DNA of 64,000 nucleotides, from the NCBI RefSeq assembly GCF_002127325.2, contig NC_035433.2, positions 121,616,326 to 121,680,325 on the forward strand, given 5' to 3'. The notes beneath the pieces were generated by a model. It worked only from the letters and a program-made list of their open reading frames with translations. It was not told the origin of the DNA and did no database searches. The stretch's first letter is position 1, and each line of letters begins with the position of its first letter. The translations under genes were made by a program, and so were the position numbers. Source of the DNA: Helianthus annuus. Taxonomy: Eukaryota > Streptophyta > Magnoliopsida > Asterales > Asteraceae. Below are positions 20,610 to 31,194 of this stretch, piece after piece.

Positions 20610-22450
20610 GGCCCATAACACGTGTTAAGCCCCCCTGTTATAATGTTATATAACGTGTGTTGATTTACAGAAACAAACCCATAAAGATATTCAATTAAGA
20701 AGCTGGATGGATGTAGGAGAAGTTAATGTGTGTTCTAGTAATGGTTAATGTTAATGTATTTTAAATAAATCCAAAACTTTAGGATGAGATTTTGAACGGG
20801 TTTTTTTTTTGTTGGTTTGGTTGCTTGTTTGGGGCTTTTGATCTTAACAATATTTTTTTTTGTTGGGTTGCTTGATTTACAGAGACAGACCTGTAACATG
20901 TGTTAAGTACCTGTTAGAATGATATATAACGTGTGTTGATTTACAGAAACAGATCCATAAAAGATATTCAATTGACAAGCTGGATGGATGTAGGAGACGT
21001 TAATGCGGGGACATTGAATAAGTCACATCCTTTGGGAAAGAAGTCTTCGTTCATTTATAACATGTGTTAGTGTTTCATGCTGTAACAGAACACCATGATG
21101 TAAACCTGACATGTGTTCATGTATAACATGTGTTAAGCCCCTGTTAGAATGATATATAACATGTATTAACCTTTTGTTAATTAAAAAAACAAGTAATATC
21201 TATTTTATTTTTGTTGATGTTTAAAATATCCGATAATGTGGATACTGAGCGTAAAACTTGTACAAGTAATAAATGTACAAGTTAGTATGTAACTTGTAAT
21301 ATGAAACGAGCCATTTATGGTAACACATGTACCGGTATAATATGAAACGGGTCATTTGTTTTGCACATTTTGGAATGTATAACATGTGTTAAGCCACTGT
21401 TATAATCTTTTTGTAACCTGACATGTATTCATGTATAAGCTAGTGGTTTACAATGTGTTAAGCCTCTGTTATAATCTTGGTATAACCTAACATGGTGTCA
21501 TGTATACCTGGGATAAAATGTGTTAAGCCTCTGTTATAATCTTGGTTTAACCTAACATGGTGTCATGTATAAGCTAGTGGTTTCCAAAACACCATGATGT
21601 GTATATACATACTGTAACATGTATTAAGCGACTGAAATATATAACATGTGTTAAGCATCTATTATAACATGTGTTAAGACTTCCATAATAGATGCATAAA
21701 CTCCAATAGTAACTTAATAACAACAGAGTAAACCTGATATAACGTGTGTTAAGCCTCTATTATAACATGTTTTAAGACTTCCAGAATGGATGCATAAACT
21801 CCAATAGTGTGTTAAAGACTTCCAGAATGTGTTAAGTCCAATAGTAAACTCCAATAGTAATATGTGTTAAAACTTCTAGAATGGATGCATAAACTCCAAT
21901 TGTAACTTAATAACAACATAGTATACCTGATATACGTATGTTAAGTCTCTTTTATAACGTGTGTTAAGGCTTCCATAATGTGTTAAGTCCATACCGTTTT
22001 AACATCATGTACTAGACAAAACAATAAGAGTCTCAAAATACATATTACTAGTAAACGAAAATACATAGCACTAAGAAAAATGGTGGAGCTTCCTTTGACA
22101 GTCTGCCTTAGCTTTTCAGCGGCTACCTTTGCTGCCTTAGCTTTTCAGCGGCTACCCTTGCTTTACTGTTTGGGTCGGTCTTGAAACAGTTTGTAAACAT
22201 GTGGGTGTGCGTATGCCATGGAAGTTATAAAAATGTGTTTTCATGTCTCACGTAACACGTGTTATGTTGTACATGGGTTTCATGTCACATGTAACACATG
22301 CATGTCCGAGAAGTTCAAACTATAACACGTGTTAGTTGTGTTATGCTGTAACATAAACATGGTCATGATCCTTGAGCATCTGATCCACGTTTGACGAAAC
22401 CAACGTTTGCTATAACACGTGTTATTTGTGTTGTGCTGTAACACAAAAAT
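20610..22450. repeat. Dispersed array of TAACAYGTGTTA palindromes
   Basis: At least 20 copies of a motif around TATAACATGTGTTAAG occur, for example near 20613, 20895, 21058, 21138, 21380, 21641, 21662, 21740, 22255, 22323 and 22410, often followed by CCTCTGTTATAAT. Several are the perfect palindrome TAACACGTGTTA. Spacing varies from 20 to 300 bp, so this is iteration of a site and not a simple tandem repeat. Confidence 0.85.
22104..22161. repeat. 29-bp tandem duplication
   Basis: Two head-to-tail copies of a unit starting TGCCTTAGCTTTTCAGCGGC, with one base difference near the end. Confidence 0.9.
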
Positions 22451-22950
22451 AAAAACCTGTAAATTACATAAACATTTACCCCTTTTAAGAACCATTTTAA
22501 CAAAAAAAATCATGTTTCATCTCTAAAACAGCCATTACACAAAAACCTATTAACAACCAGGTTTTATGAATAATTTTTGATATTTTAAGTGTAAAAAATG
22601 GAGCCAGACGTTGAATATCATCTTATAAAGTCCATACCTATATCAATTTTAAATTCAATATTTTATTGGTTCAATATTTAAGTGTAAAATAGTAGAACCG
22701 TAAATTATAATCATCTTTCAAAAGTTCATACCTACATGCTCAAGTTATCAACTAACATAAACTCCACAAAATCAGAAAAATCCATACGAAATACCCAGAA
22801 TCAAACATATATGAAAACATATGTTGCATAAAACTAAAAGAGTGTAAAAAACTCACAAATATCAAGATCTGAAACAACATATACAAATCATATTTTATAT
22901 AAACAAAAAAAGTGTAAAAAAACTCACAAATATCCAAATCTGTAACAACA

Positions 22951-23190
22951 TTATGAAACATGTGGACAAAGGAGATCTAAAAGGAATGGAACAAGATCTG
23001 GAAGGGGTTTCCACGTGGATCTGACTTCATATATTAACATCTTCATCACAAAACCACGTTCTTCATCAGGGAGTGATCGATCTGATTTTCGTTCTTTACT
23101 TCGTTCTTCATCGTTGTCAATGAATCTGTTGGGGAAACTATGGACCGGTGACATTAACTCGGAGGTTGGTGGATTTGTCTCCATGGCCAT
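22951..23190 (-). other. Unassigned ORF near the right end of the TIR element
   Basis: A 79-codon minus-strand frame starts MAMETNPPTSELMSPV and has a charged middle (DNDEERSKERKSD). It is the most gene-like stretch in this element and could be a captured host exon, but I recognise no domain and no neighbouring exon. It may be chance. Confidence 0.2.
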
Positions 23191-23502
23191 TAATGGAGAA
23201 ATGATAATTTGGAGGAGAAGATGAAATATGCACTTTCTCTTTCTGTTAAAAGAAGATATAAATTAAAATGAAATGAAATAGGGTAAAAGAAATATGGGGT
23301 GGCTGATTTGAACACATGAGTTGATTGGCATTAAATGATCATGTTAGATCAAATTGGGAAAATAACTTGGGTTGGGAAATTACTGATATAACCTTGAGAG
23401 CAAAAAGGATTAACAAGGGACTATGGCAACGTGGATTAATATAGGCCACAAGTAAAGTTTCCTAAGTTTTCTAAGTAAATGGGGTTTTTTGCATAGCATT
23501 CT

Positions 23503-23503
<1 letters not shown>

Positions 23504-23540
<37 letters not shown>
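23504..23540. repeat. (TA)n microsatellite
   Basis: About 18 TA units, forming the right border of the type 1 TIR element. Confidence 0.95.
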
Positions 23541-23543
<3 letters not shown>

Positions 23544-23869
23544 GATAAGGGTCGGTGGCTACAGTGCCACCAACCCTAATCTCATATTCTTTTGTCTTTC
23601 TCTTGAAGCTAAATTGGATTTTCAACTACCTTTTTTTTGTTTTTTCTAGAGACATGTATGTTTCTGGTGATGATGACAAGTTTTTCTTTCTTTCTTTATT
23701 TATTTTTTTCATCCTTATTCAACACTATTTCATAACCTGATGTATTTGAAAAGGCTTTTGTTGAATACATTTTAATGTAATTTTGTTTGGAAACAAGGCG
23801 AGTCAACAATATAAAGTTTTACTTTTATGTACGTTTTGAGTTGCACTTCGTTTTGTTGCAAATTTTGTT

Positions 23870-24207
23870 TCGAAACAAATCGAACGAAATATAATACGTT
23901 TTCATTCGACGATATAAATGAGTTACTATACGTTTCAACGTAAGTTTAGTTCGGAAACGAGTATGGTCGATTATAGTCTCGAATTTATCACGTCGCGTAT
24001 GGCGCCAACACACGTGTATATTTTGTGTGCATTTTGAGTTGGTCTATGTTTCAACGTAAATTTTGTTTGGAAACAAGTCGTGTTAGAGATAATACATTTT
24101 TATTCAATGGTATGAATTTGGATTATTCTACGCTTCAACATAAATTTAGTTCGAAAACGAGTCGCATTGATTATAATCTATAATTTATCACGTCACGTAC
24201 GGCGGCG
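23870..24207. repeat. Two diverged direct repeats about 199 bp apart upstream of a Helitron end
   Basis: Segments from about 23870 and 24069 share AAACAA-TCG, ATAATAC-TTTT-ATTC, TTCAAC-TAA-TTTAGTTCG and AATTTATCACGTC blocks in the same order. Both end in a GGCG-rich tail. Such subterminal repetition is common near Helitron 3' ends. Confidence 0.6.
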
Positions 24208-24238
24208 GCGCCGCAACGCGAGGCGGGTAAAAAACTAG
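24200..24238 (+). mobile_element. Helitron 3' terminus
   Basis: A GC-rich hairpin region (CGCCGCAACGCGAGGCGGG) is followed by TAAAAAA and the terminal CTAG at 24235-24238, then a T, as expected for insertion between A and T. The 5' end was not identified. The body probably extends left into 23541-24200. No Rep/helicase ORF is present. Confidence 0.65.
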
Positions 24239-25811
24239 TTACAATTATAGTTTAAGTTTGATTAACTTACACATTATTAATCGATTACTTGTATTTAATT
24301 AACTTACAATCTATTAGTTTATTAATTATTTTATTTTTATTAACTTACAAATTATTAATTTGTTACTTGTATTTAATCAATTTATTATCTATTAGTTTAT
24401 TTATTTTTTTATTTGAAGCTTACTACATGTAACAAACTTTTATCATAAGTCATTTATTTTTTAACTATATATATACAAGATAATACTTTTCACGGTATAA
24501 AAATGCTTTACTGTCGAGACTACTTAGTATAAAAACCTCAAAAACTTTAACAAATACACTAAATTAAAGTTCGTGATAAGTTATTAGTGCATATAAGAAT
24601 ATAGAAAAACTTAGGTTAGAAGCTGACCCGAACAAAGCCTGAAATTTTTATGTTTGATTGTATGAAATCTAAGCATCTAAAAATAGTGACGTCATACAAA
24701 TAAAATTCTGGATCCGTCACTGAATGTACGGTAAAAAAAATATTGATCCGTTTTATGAATTTACTATAAAAAATATGGATATCGCTGAATTTTTCCGCCA
24801 CTGCTAAACAGATAGCCAGTGCAACAATTAGTACATACTCTACTCTAGCGCAAAAAAAAAATTACGAGCCAGAGTAAAAACTAGCTACAGGATTCTAAGT
24901 TTGTGTTTGTTGGTCTGACATATCTGTGAGCGGGTCTTCACAAGTTCAGATTTTTCAAGTTATTTCAACTGAATTTTGTAGCCCATTAATGTGTACGTTG
25001 GAGCGGAATACGACCGATGAAAATGAGCGTACAAACATACCAGCTCCTTACTTATGCACCCCATCAAGGTTTTTCATCCACAATACTTTTTACTAATTAT
25101 TTTCTCACTTCAAGTTCAATCTCAAACACAACACCTTGAGTCCAATGGTCTTGATGATTCACCTTAGCTCCATTTTAGACGTAACTTACTTCATAATGAA
25201 GCTCGTGTTATAAACACAAATAATTGTTGACCATTAATTATATATTTCATATAGATATTTATATTTGTATCCGGAATTACTTAAGAGTCGTTTTACAGCT
25301 AATATTTAACGTTAACTAGGAATGGCGTCAGTTGTAAATTATGTAAGATGGCACACTGTTTTTTGTGTCATTGTGTGACAGCATTATGATGTATTGTATT
25401 GATTAAGACCTTCCCTTTTGTTCTTAAAAAATATAGATTAAAGTTATACAAAAATATCATTGTTGTTCTTAAGGTTAATATTGAGCCTTGTATACATTGT
25501 TCCGCAAATTAAACTAGATTTGGAGGACTTGTTGTCATTGATTCGTCAACATTATGTAAAACAAATCAATGTTGAATAAGTTGAAGAATTTCTTGAGTAA
25601 TGTGTGACTATAATATGTCACATTTGGTGTTGGAGATAAAAAAAAGAAAAAAATGTGCAACTCAGTGACGTCTTCTTTCTTCAATTACACATATCTTTGA
25701 TCATACATGGTCAAGAAAAGGCAATGTGATTCATTTAATTTTATAGAGTGTGCGTTACAAGTTTTTATGTATTTGTTGTTTAAAATGTACCAAGATAACT
25801 TTGATTACTAT
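24239..25811. other. AT-rich stretch without genes
   Basis: The only structure noted is a diverged duplication at about 24285-24418 (blocks TTACTTGTATTTAAT and ATCTATTAGTTTATT recurring 77 bp apart). No ORF, RNA gene or element ends were recognised. Confidence 0.6.
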
Positions 25812-26400
25812 CACTACTAGAAAACTCCATTTTCCTACAAAAGTTTCCCACAATTCACTTTTTGCTACAACTTTCGTGCAGGTTTTTCGACAAAAAAGCC
25901 AAAAATTTGTAAAAAGAAAAACAAAAAAAAACCCAAAAGTTGTTGGAAAATATATACTTAAAGAAATATTTGTGGGAAATTTGTAGAAAATATAGAATTT
26001 ATTTGTCGGATATTTGTAGGAAAATTTAAAATCTATTTGTCAGAAATTTGTAAAAAAATAGAATTTATTCGTCAGAAATTAAAGAACATATAATAATAAC
26101 ATTATTTATATCATAATTAATAAAAATATTATTATCATTAACAAGTAAAAATAATATTAGAAACACAATTTTGTGAGAAAATTGTGGCTAATTCAAAGAA
26201 AAACTTAAATATATTTTTTGTAGGAAAATTGTTGTAAAATCAGTGACGGCTTTTTTTGTCGTAATTGTGTGGCAGTTTTTGTAGCAAACTTTAGCTTGAT
26301 TTTTGACAAGTTTATTTCACACAAACCAATTTTGTTGGAAACTTGTCGCTATGGACCTTTTGCCACAAATTGCTACAAATATCGATGTCACATAAGACTT
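25812..26400 (+). mobile_element. CACTA (En/Spm)-type terminus with subterminal repeats, other end not found
   Basis: CACTACTAGAAAAC is a classic CACTA-superfamily inverted-repeat start. Over the next 600 bp short motifs recur in both orientations, as in En/Spm subterminal regions: TTTGTAGGAAA, TTTCCTACAAAA, TTGTGGGAAA and TGCTACAA. No matching TTTTCTAGTAGTG end or transposase was seen, so the element is truncated or strongly diverged at its right side. The right boundary is arbitrary. Confidence 0.55.
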
Positions 26401-26768
26401 GGAAGAAATTCAAACTTATTTTGTCAATCCGCGAGCATTAAATAACTGAATCACGTCTATATAACTTTTGGGGCTTGTGTTAAATTCAAAACATATTAAA
26501 ATTAAAATTAAAACATTATAAATAATCAACTTATTTATGCATATATGTCTTGTACCCAATGCTTTGGGAGATTTTCAAAAAAAAAAATCATTTTTTTTAC
26601 TTTTCACCCAAAAGTATTTGATAAAGTACTTTTAGCCCAAAACTAGTTTTTTTACTTTTACACAAAACTTGTTATCTTTTGTTATCTATTCTCACAATTT
26701 TTTTTACTTTCAACTTTGGTTCTTTATAGTTTTCATTTTTCGCAACTTTTTTGTTTTATGCTTCTTTT

Positions 26769-26890
26769 CTTAATTTTGTGGGTTAACACATCGCAACGTG
26801 CGTGTGTGGTTTAACGTTTTTACGTTTCGTTCTAAATTTTGCGAGTTAACACGACACAACGTGCGTGTGCGGATCAACGTTTTTACATCG
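26769..26890. repeat. Two diverged tandem units upstream of a Helitron end
   Basis: Units from about 26769 and 26832 share TTTTG-G-GTTAACAC-ACAACGTGCGTGTG-GG-T-AACGTTTTTAC. They precede the Helitron terminus at 27097. Confidence 0.65.
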
Positions 26891-27059
26891 TCTGGTTTTT
26901 CCCTATTTGACATGTTCGACATAATGTACGGGTCCTAAATCGACTTAGCTATTAATTTCCATGTTTAGCGTTTCAGTCTAATTTCTTCACTAAACACGCC
27001 GCAACTTCAGTGTCGGAGATCGTTGCGGTAATGTGGCATTGACGCTGTTTGGCACGATT

Positions 27060-27097
27060 TTACGCCTCCGCCGCAACACGGAGGTGCTTAATACTAG
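27060..27097 (+). mobile_element. Helitron 3' terminus
   Basis: A perfect 6-bp stem CCTCCG (27065-27070) / CGGAGG (27079-27084) with loop CCGCAACA is followed by TGCTTAATA and the terminal CTAG (27094-27097), next base T. Body presumably to the left. 5' end not identified. Confidence 0.75.
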
Positions 27098-27440
27098 TAT
27101 AACTTAATTTTGCTGAGAAAATTTACGAAAATGAAATCGCATTCAAAAAGTTTCAAGAATTTTATTCTTGAAAGTTGTATAAGTACACAGACTCTCATCA
27201 AAATCCAGGCCCATCCTTTAATGGGGCTTACTTTCGGCCTTTGTTGTACTGTCTGGCCTGAATATAATGTGAATAAATAATAATAATAATTAAATAAAAA
27301 AGGTAAAAAAAAAAAACGATTTCTAGTTTAATTATTAATTAGAAAGTTGGTAAATGCTTTGAATTTTATCAATAATTTTACCATTACACTTTCAAATCTT
27401 TCCATTTTCATATTATGAAAACAAAAAAATTTTAAGTTAA
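27098..27440. other. AT-rich stretch, nothing recognised
   Basis: No ORF or element ends were seen between the Helitron terminus and the AAT microsatellite. Confidence 0.6.
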
Positions 27441-27452
27441 AATAATAATAAT

Positions 27453-27490
<38 letters not shown>
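27441..27490. repeat. (AAT)n microsatellite
   Basis: About 16 AAT units with one interruption (AATATTAAT). It ends directly at a Helitron-like 5' end. Confidence 0.95.
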
Positions 27491-27491
<1 letters not shown>

Positions 27492-28035
27492 CTTCCTATA
27501 CTAATAAACAAAAATCTTTTGTACATGTGTCACTTCTGGTGCCTCCCCCCTTTTAATAATAGTATTACATATTAATTTTTATACACAAATTATAATATAA
27601 TATTAATAATATACTTAGAGATATAAACGTATAAATTCAAATTTAATTAATAATTATCTATAATAAATATAAATGTATCAAATAATGTAATAAGTATAAT
27701 ATTATTTAAAAAAGTTAGAGATCAAACGTATAATTTCAAATTTAATTAATAGTAAATTACTTTTTTAGTCCCTATGTTTTCGTGGTTTTAACCACTTGAA
27801 TCAAAAATCAAAAAGTTTAACGTTCTGAGTCTTTAACCGCTCATTCACACCCCCTGTAAAAAATTCAAAAAACCTTTTGGAAGGCCAAGTTCTTTAAGTT
27901 CTCACAACTTGTTGAAATTTTCATTTTACCCTAACCATATATATTTGTTAAGATAAAATATATTATTTGGATATAAACAATAATTACTAATAAAGTATCA
28001 AATCACATGTACAAGTACTTATAGTATATAACTTA

Positions 28036-28351
28036 GGCTAGAGGGTATGGTGATGGTCCTCCAAGGGAGGATGATCCGCCACGTAGGTGCCACGTCATAG
28101 TCCTCCTAAGGATGGTCTATCCCACAAAACTAGAGGGTATGAGAGGATGGTCCTAGATGATCTTACCCCATCCCACTATGTACAAGTAACCATGCCTAAT
28201 GTACAAACACAAACAAAGGGGGCCCACCATATTTGGTTCGTCGCAAACGGCGACATCTCGACGATGAGGACGATGACGGAGGGGGGCGGCGTGGAGGGCG
28301 GTTCATCTCCGGTGGAGGACGGACCAGGATGGTCCTCCATACCGTTCAACC
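28036..28351. mobile_element. PIF/Harbinger-type MITE (316 bp)
   Basis: It is flanked by TTA at 28033-28035 and 28352-28354. The left end GGCTAGAGGGTATGG and the right end on the minus strand GGTTGAACGGTATGG match at 11 of 15 positions. Inner motifs ATGGTCCTCC/GGAGGATG also repeat in both orientations. No credible coding sequence. Confidence 0.72.
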
Positions 28352-29149
28352 TTAGAAGACTAAAATTACAAGTAGATTATCTAAATGAAGTACCAAATTA
28401 TCTTTAAAGCGAACATTCAATGATTTTTAAAACACATATTTTTTTTTTTGCTATTAAGTATATAACATTATATTTACTTAAGCCGTGTAATACACGTGTT
28501 CAAAATTTTCTTCCAATTCTAAATTTATATTACTATCAATATGTTTTCATCTTAAAAATGGTCCAACTTCCTAATAGCATTGAGTTTTAAATATTAAACT
28601 TAATTTCAATCATATTACACAACTAAAGACATTATCATCATGCTAAATAAAGACATTATATAATTAAAAAAATTAATTTCAATCATATTAATTTGATGTA
28701 TGTTAATTATCGACATGGACCTATCGATACCAATGACTGCGGGTTGACTGTTTGAGACAGTTCGCAATACATATTACCACCGTAATCCATGCAAGTAATT
28801 GTCCTTAACAACCCCCGTGTGAACGAGTGCTGAGTCCAAACTATAGTACTACGTTGCTAAGGCAGGTAGACAGCATTCCACGTGTAAACATAACAACAAG
28901 CATACATTGAGTCACGTAATACATGCAATCGGTTAGCGTTCAAATAGTTTGAGTAGTGTGTTCGATTGTGATTTGGATAAGTAACGTATGTAACACCCAA
29001 AAGTGCTAAAGCAAAAAGGGTTCGAGTATACTCACAGTGGTTGGTTATGGATTGAAGGGAGCGCTGAGAGTAGGGTTAGCCTAAATAGTTCGATAGCACA
29101 ACGATGAGTAACGCGAAAAGCAAACATGTGTAAATGGATCGAATAGCCT

Positions 29150-29730
29150 GGTCGATCGAACAGCAGGTTCGATCGAACGGGCTGTTCGTTTGGCTTGAAA
29201 GTCCGTTTGAATAATCCTGTTCAATCGGCCGGTAGGTTCGATCGGCTGGACCATTCGAGTGGATTATTTCTTCCTCTGATGTGTTTGTGTATGATGGTTT
29301 GAACTTTTGAAGTTTTCGTTGCAGTATTTGAGAACACTGAAGTGTTCTTACCTTTCAGGTCGATCGATCGAACGGTCTGTTCGATCGGCCGGCTTGACCG
29401 ATCGGTTAGGAACTTCAGAAGTGATTCTCAGCAGAATGTCACTCGATTGAACAGCCTGTTCGATCGGCTGGCACTCCTTACTTCGAATGAGTTGCAAAAT
29501 CGATTAAGTGTTGAAGCATAGTATCTCATGATCCGAAGAGTAATGTTTACCAATCGAGTAGCATATTCGATCGAACATCACTTCGTCAATAGCATACTTC
29601 ATGAAATTTGAAAAATGTGGAACCATGTGCTAGCCGATCGGCTGGCCCGGCCGATCGGCTGGTATGTTCGATCGGCTAGGTTGTTCGGTCGAACAGCCTA
29701 GCCGTTCGGCCAGCATTTCTGACCTGGTCG
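29150..29730. repeat. Cluster of CGATCGGCTGG / TTCGATCGAACAG motifs in the element A LTR
   Basis: Over about 580 bp a family of GC-rich, partly palindromic motifs (GTTCGATCGGC, CCGATCGGCTGG, TTCGATCGAACAGCCTG) occurs more than a dozen times. A second cluster at 30410-30520 lies directly upstream of the minus-strand TATA box. Both clusters are present in the right LTR (37780-38150, 38840-38945). Confidence 0.8.
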
Positions 29731-30382
29731 GCCTTTCGTCTAACACTTGGCTGTTTGATTATTTGTCATGATTTTAAGGTATTTTGACAACGAGTTAAAC
29801 CATAGAACGTGGGTTCTTACTTGCTCCACCGGTTTGGACCGGAATCACCCAAGTCCGGTCGGTGAACTGTTCGGAACGGTAGTTTGATGTTTAACCCGAA
29901 ATCGGTGAGCCTCGTAGATAGGATCCGAATCTTGAACCTCTTGACTATTAGAATGATTAGTTAGTTGGTTCGAGCTCCGTTTCTTTCGGTTTTAAGGTTT
30001 TGAGTGTAAAAGAGTTGAAAGAAAATTGGAAATCCTTCTTTCAATCCCTTTTTACCATGAAAATGTTAAGACTTTTAAAAATCTTAGTTTTTTTATGTGG
30101 AAATCGGTCAGATCTAAGCTATTCACAATTGAATGAGGCCAAAGTATGGTGTTCTTCAAGAACACCATGATGACATCGCCCAAGAACACTTAGATCTTGA
30201 TGCTTTCACGGTTAGAAATCAAGTTTTGAAAGATAGAAAGGTGTAGAATCATGTAATGATAAAAAACGTACAAGAATTAGAGTGAAAACTTACCGGAGTT
30301 GAGAGAAATCTGAGAAAAGGTGAAGAACAAGACTGGTTCGGTCAGTGCTTTCCAAAAGTGGAAAGAGTGACAATGACAGGGC

Positions 30383-30390
30383 TATTTATA
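30383..30390 (-). promoter_or_regulatory. TATA box of the element A LTR (left copy)
   Basis: TATAAATA on the minus strand, with the CGATCGGC cluster 20-130 bp upstream. The right LTR has the same at 38809-38816. Confidence 0.6.
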
Positions 30391-31194
30391 GGCTCCAAAA
30401 GAGGAAAGTGTCAACCGATCGGCCAGGATCTCTGATCGAATGGCCTGCTCGATCAGCCAGGAAAGTGCTAGCCGATCGGCTGGCCTGTTCGATCAGGATG
30501 CTTCCTGTTTGATCAGCAACCCTTTTCGAATGTTTCGCGACGGTTTTCGATATTTCGATTTCGATAGACGATGATACGAATACGATAGAGTTCCTAGTCA
30601 AATTACTTTCAGTCCCAACTACTATATCTAACATACAATCATCTATAAGTCACGTTTCGATGTCGGTTTCGATTGAGTTTGATTGCTTTTCGAGTTTCGA
30701 TTCGAGTTTCGATTGATTCGATTGAATACCACACCAAACATAAAGTAAACATGCACAAGTAACACATAAGGCACACACACACGTAAGTATTACCACACCA
30801 GTTTTACATAGTTTGAGTCTCGAGTTCGATTGATTGATTTGATTAACTTGATTATTGATTGATTAACTTTATCGCATTGTTACTTCCTATTATTCACAGT
30901 CGTAAATCGGTCGCATTGATTAAACATTTGATCATTTTATTTAGACAACACTTACTCCACATAATACAAAAGCAAAAGAAACGTTAACAGTCAAAGAAGT
31001 CAAAGTTGACTTGGACTTTGACTTTGACTTTGACATTCGAAAACACGGGGTGTTATAGCCTCCCCTTGTTTAGGGAATTTCGTCCCGAAATTAGGCTCGA
31101 AGCTGCACATCACCGTGAGTCATTTTACCAATTTGATGCTTCAGATGTATTTAAACAACTGCGGGTACTTGGCCTTCATGTCGCTTTTGAGTTC

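Larger units (their letters stand above)
19740..23512. mobile_element. TIR element embedded in (TA)n, type 1 (3.8 kb)
   Basis: The left end TATATAGGGCTGGGCTC...AAACCCCAT...TTGGAAAC and the right end read on the minus strand (TATATAGGAGAATGC...AAACCCCAT...TAGGAAAC) form an imperfect inverted repeat of roughly 55 bp. Both ends lie in (TA)n, so a TSD cannot be scored. The interior has no transposase ORF. It holds a long array of TAACAYGTGTTA-type motifs, a duplicated block with CACACGCACGAGTGTGTG, and a 29-bp tandem duplication. Non-autonomous, possibly a Mutator-like or MITE-like element that targets TA repeats (inference). Confidence 0.6.
28692..31057 (-). repeat. 3' LTR of element A (outer end truncated)
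   Basis: It matches the right LTR from 37327 onward. The outer part corresponding to 36927-37326 is missing. It ends ACGGGGTGTTATA, one base off the ideal TGTTACA. It includes a CGATCGGC-rich motif cluster and a minus-strand TATAAATA (30383-30390). Confidence 0.92.

Noticed and set aside
28087..28407. 106-codon plus-strand ORF
   Set aside because: It lies almost wholly within the 316-bp PIF/Harbinger MITE and has no domain.
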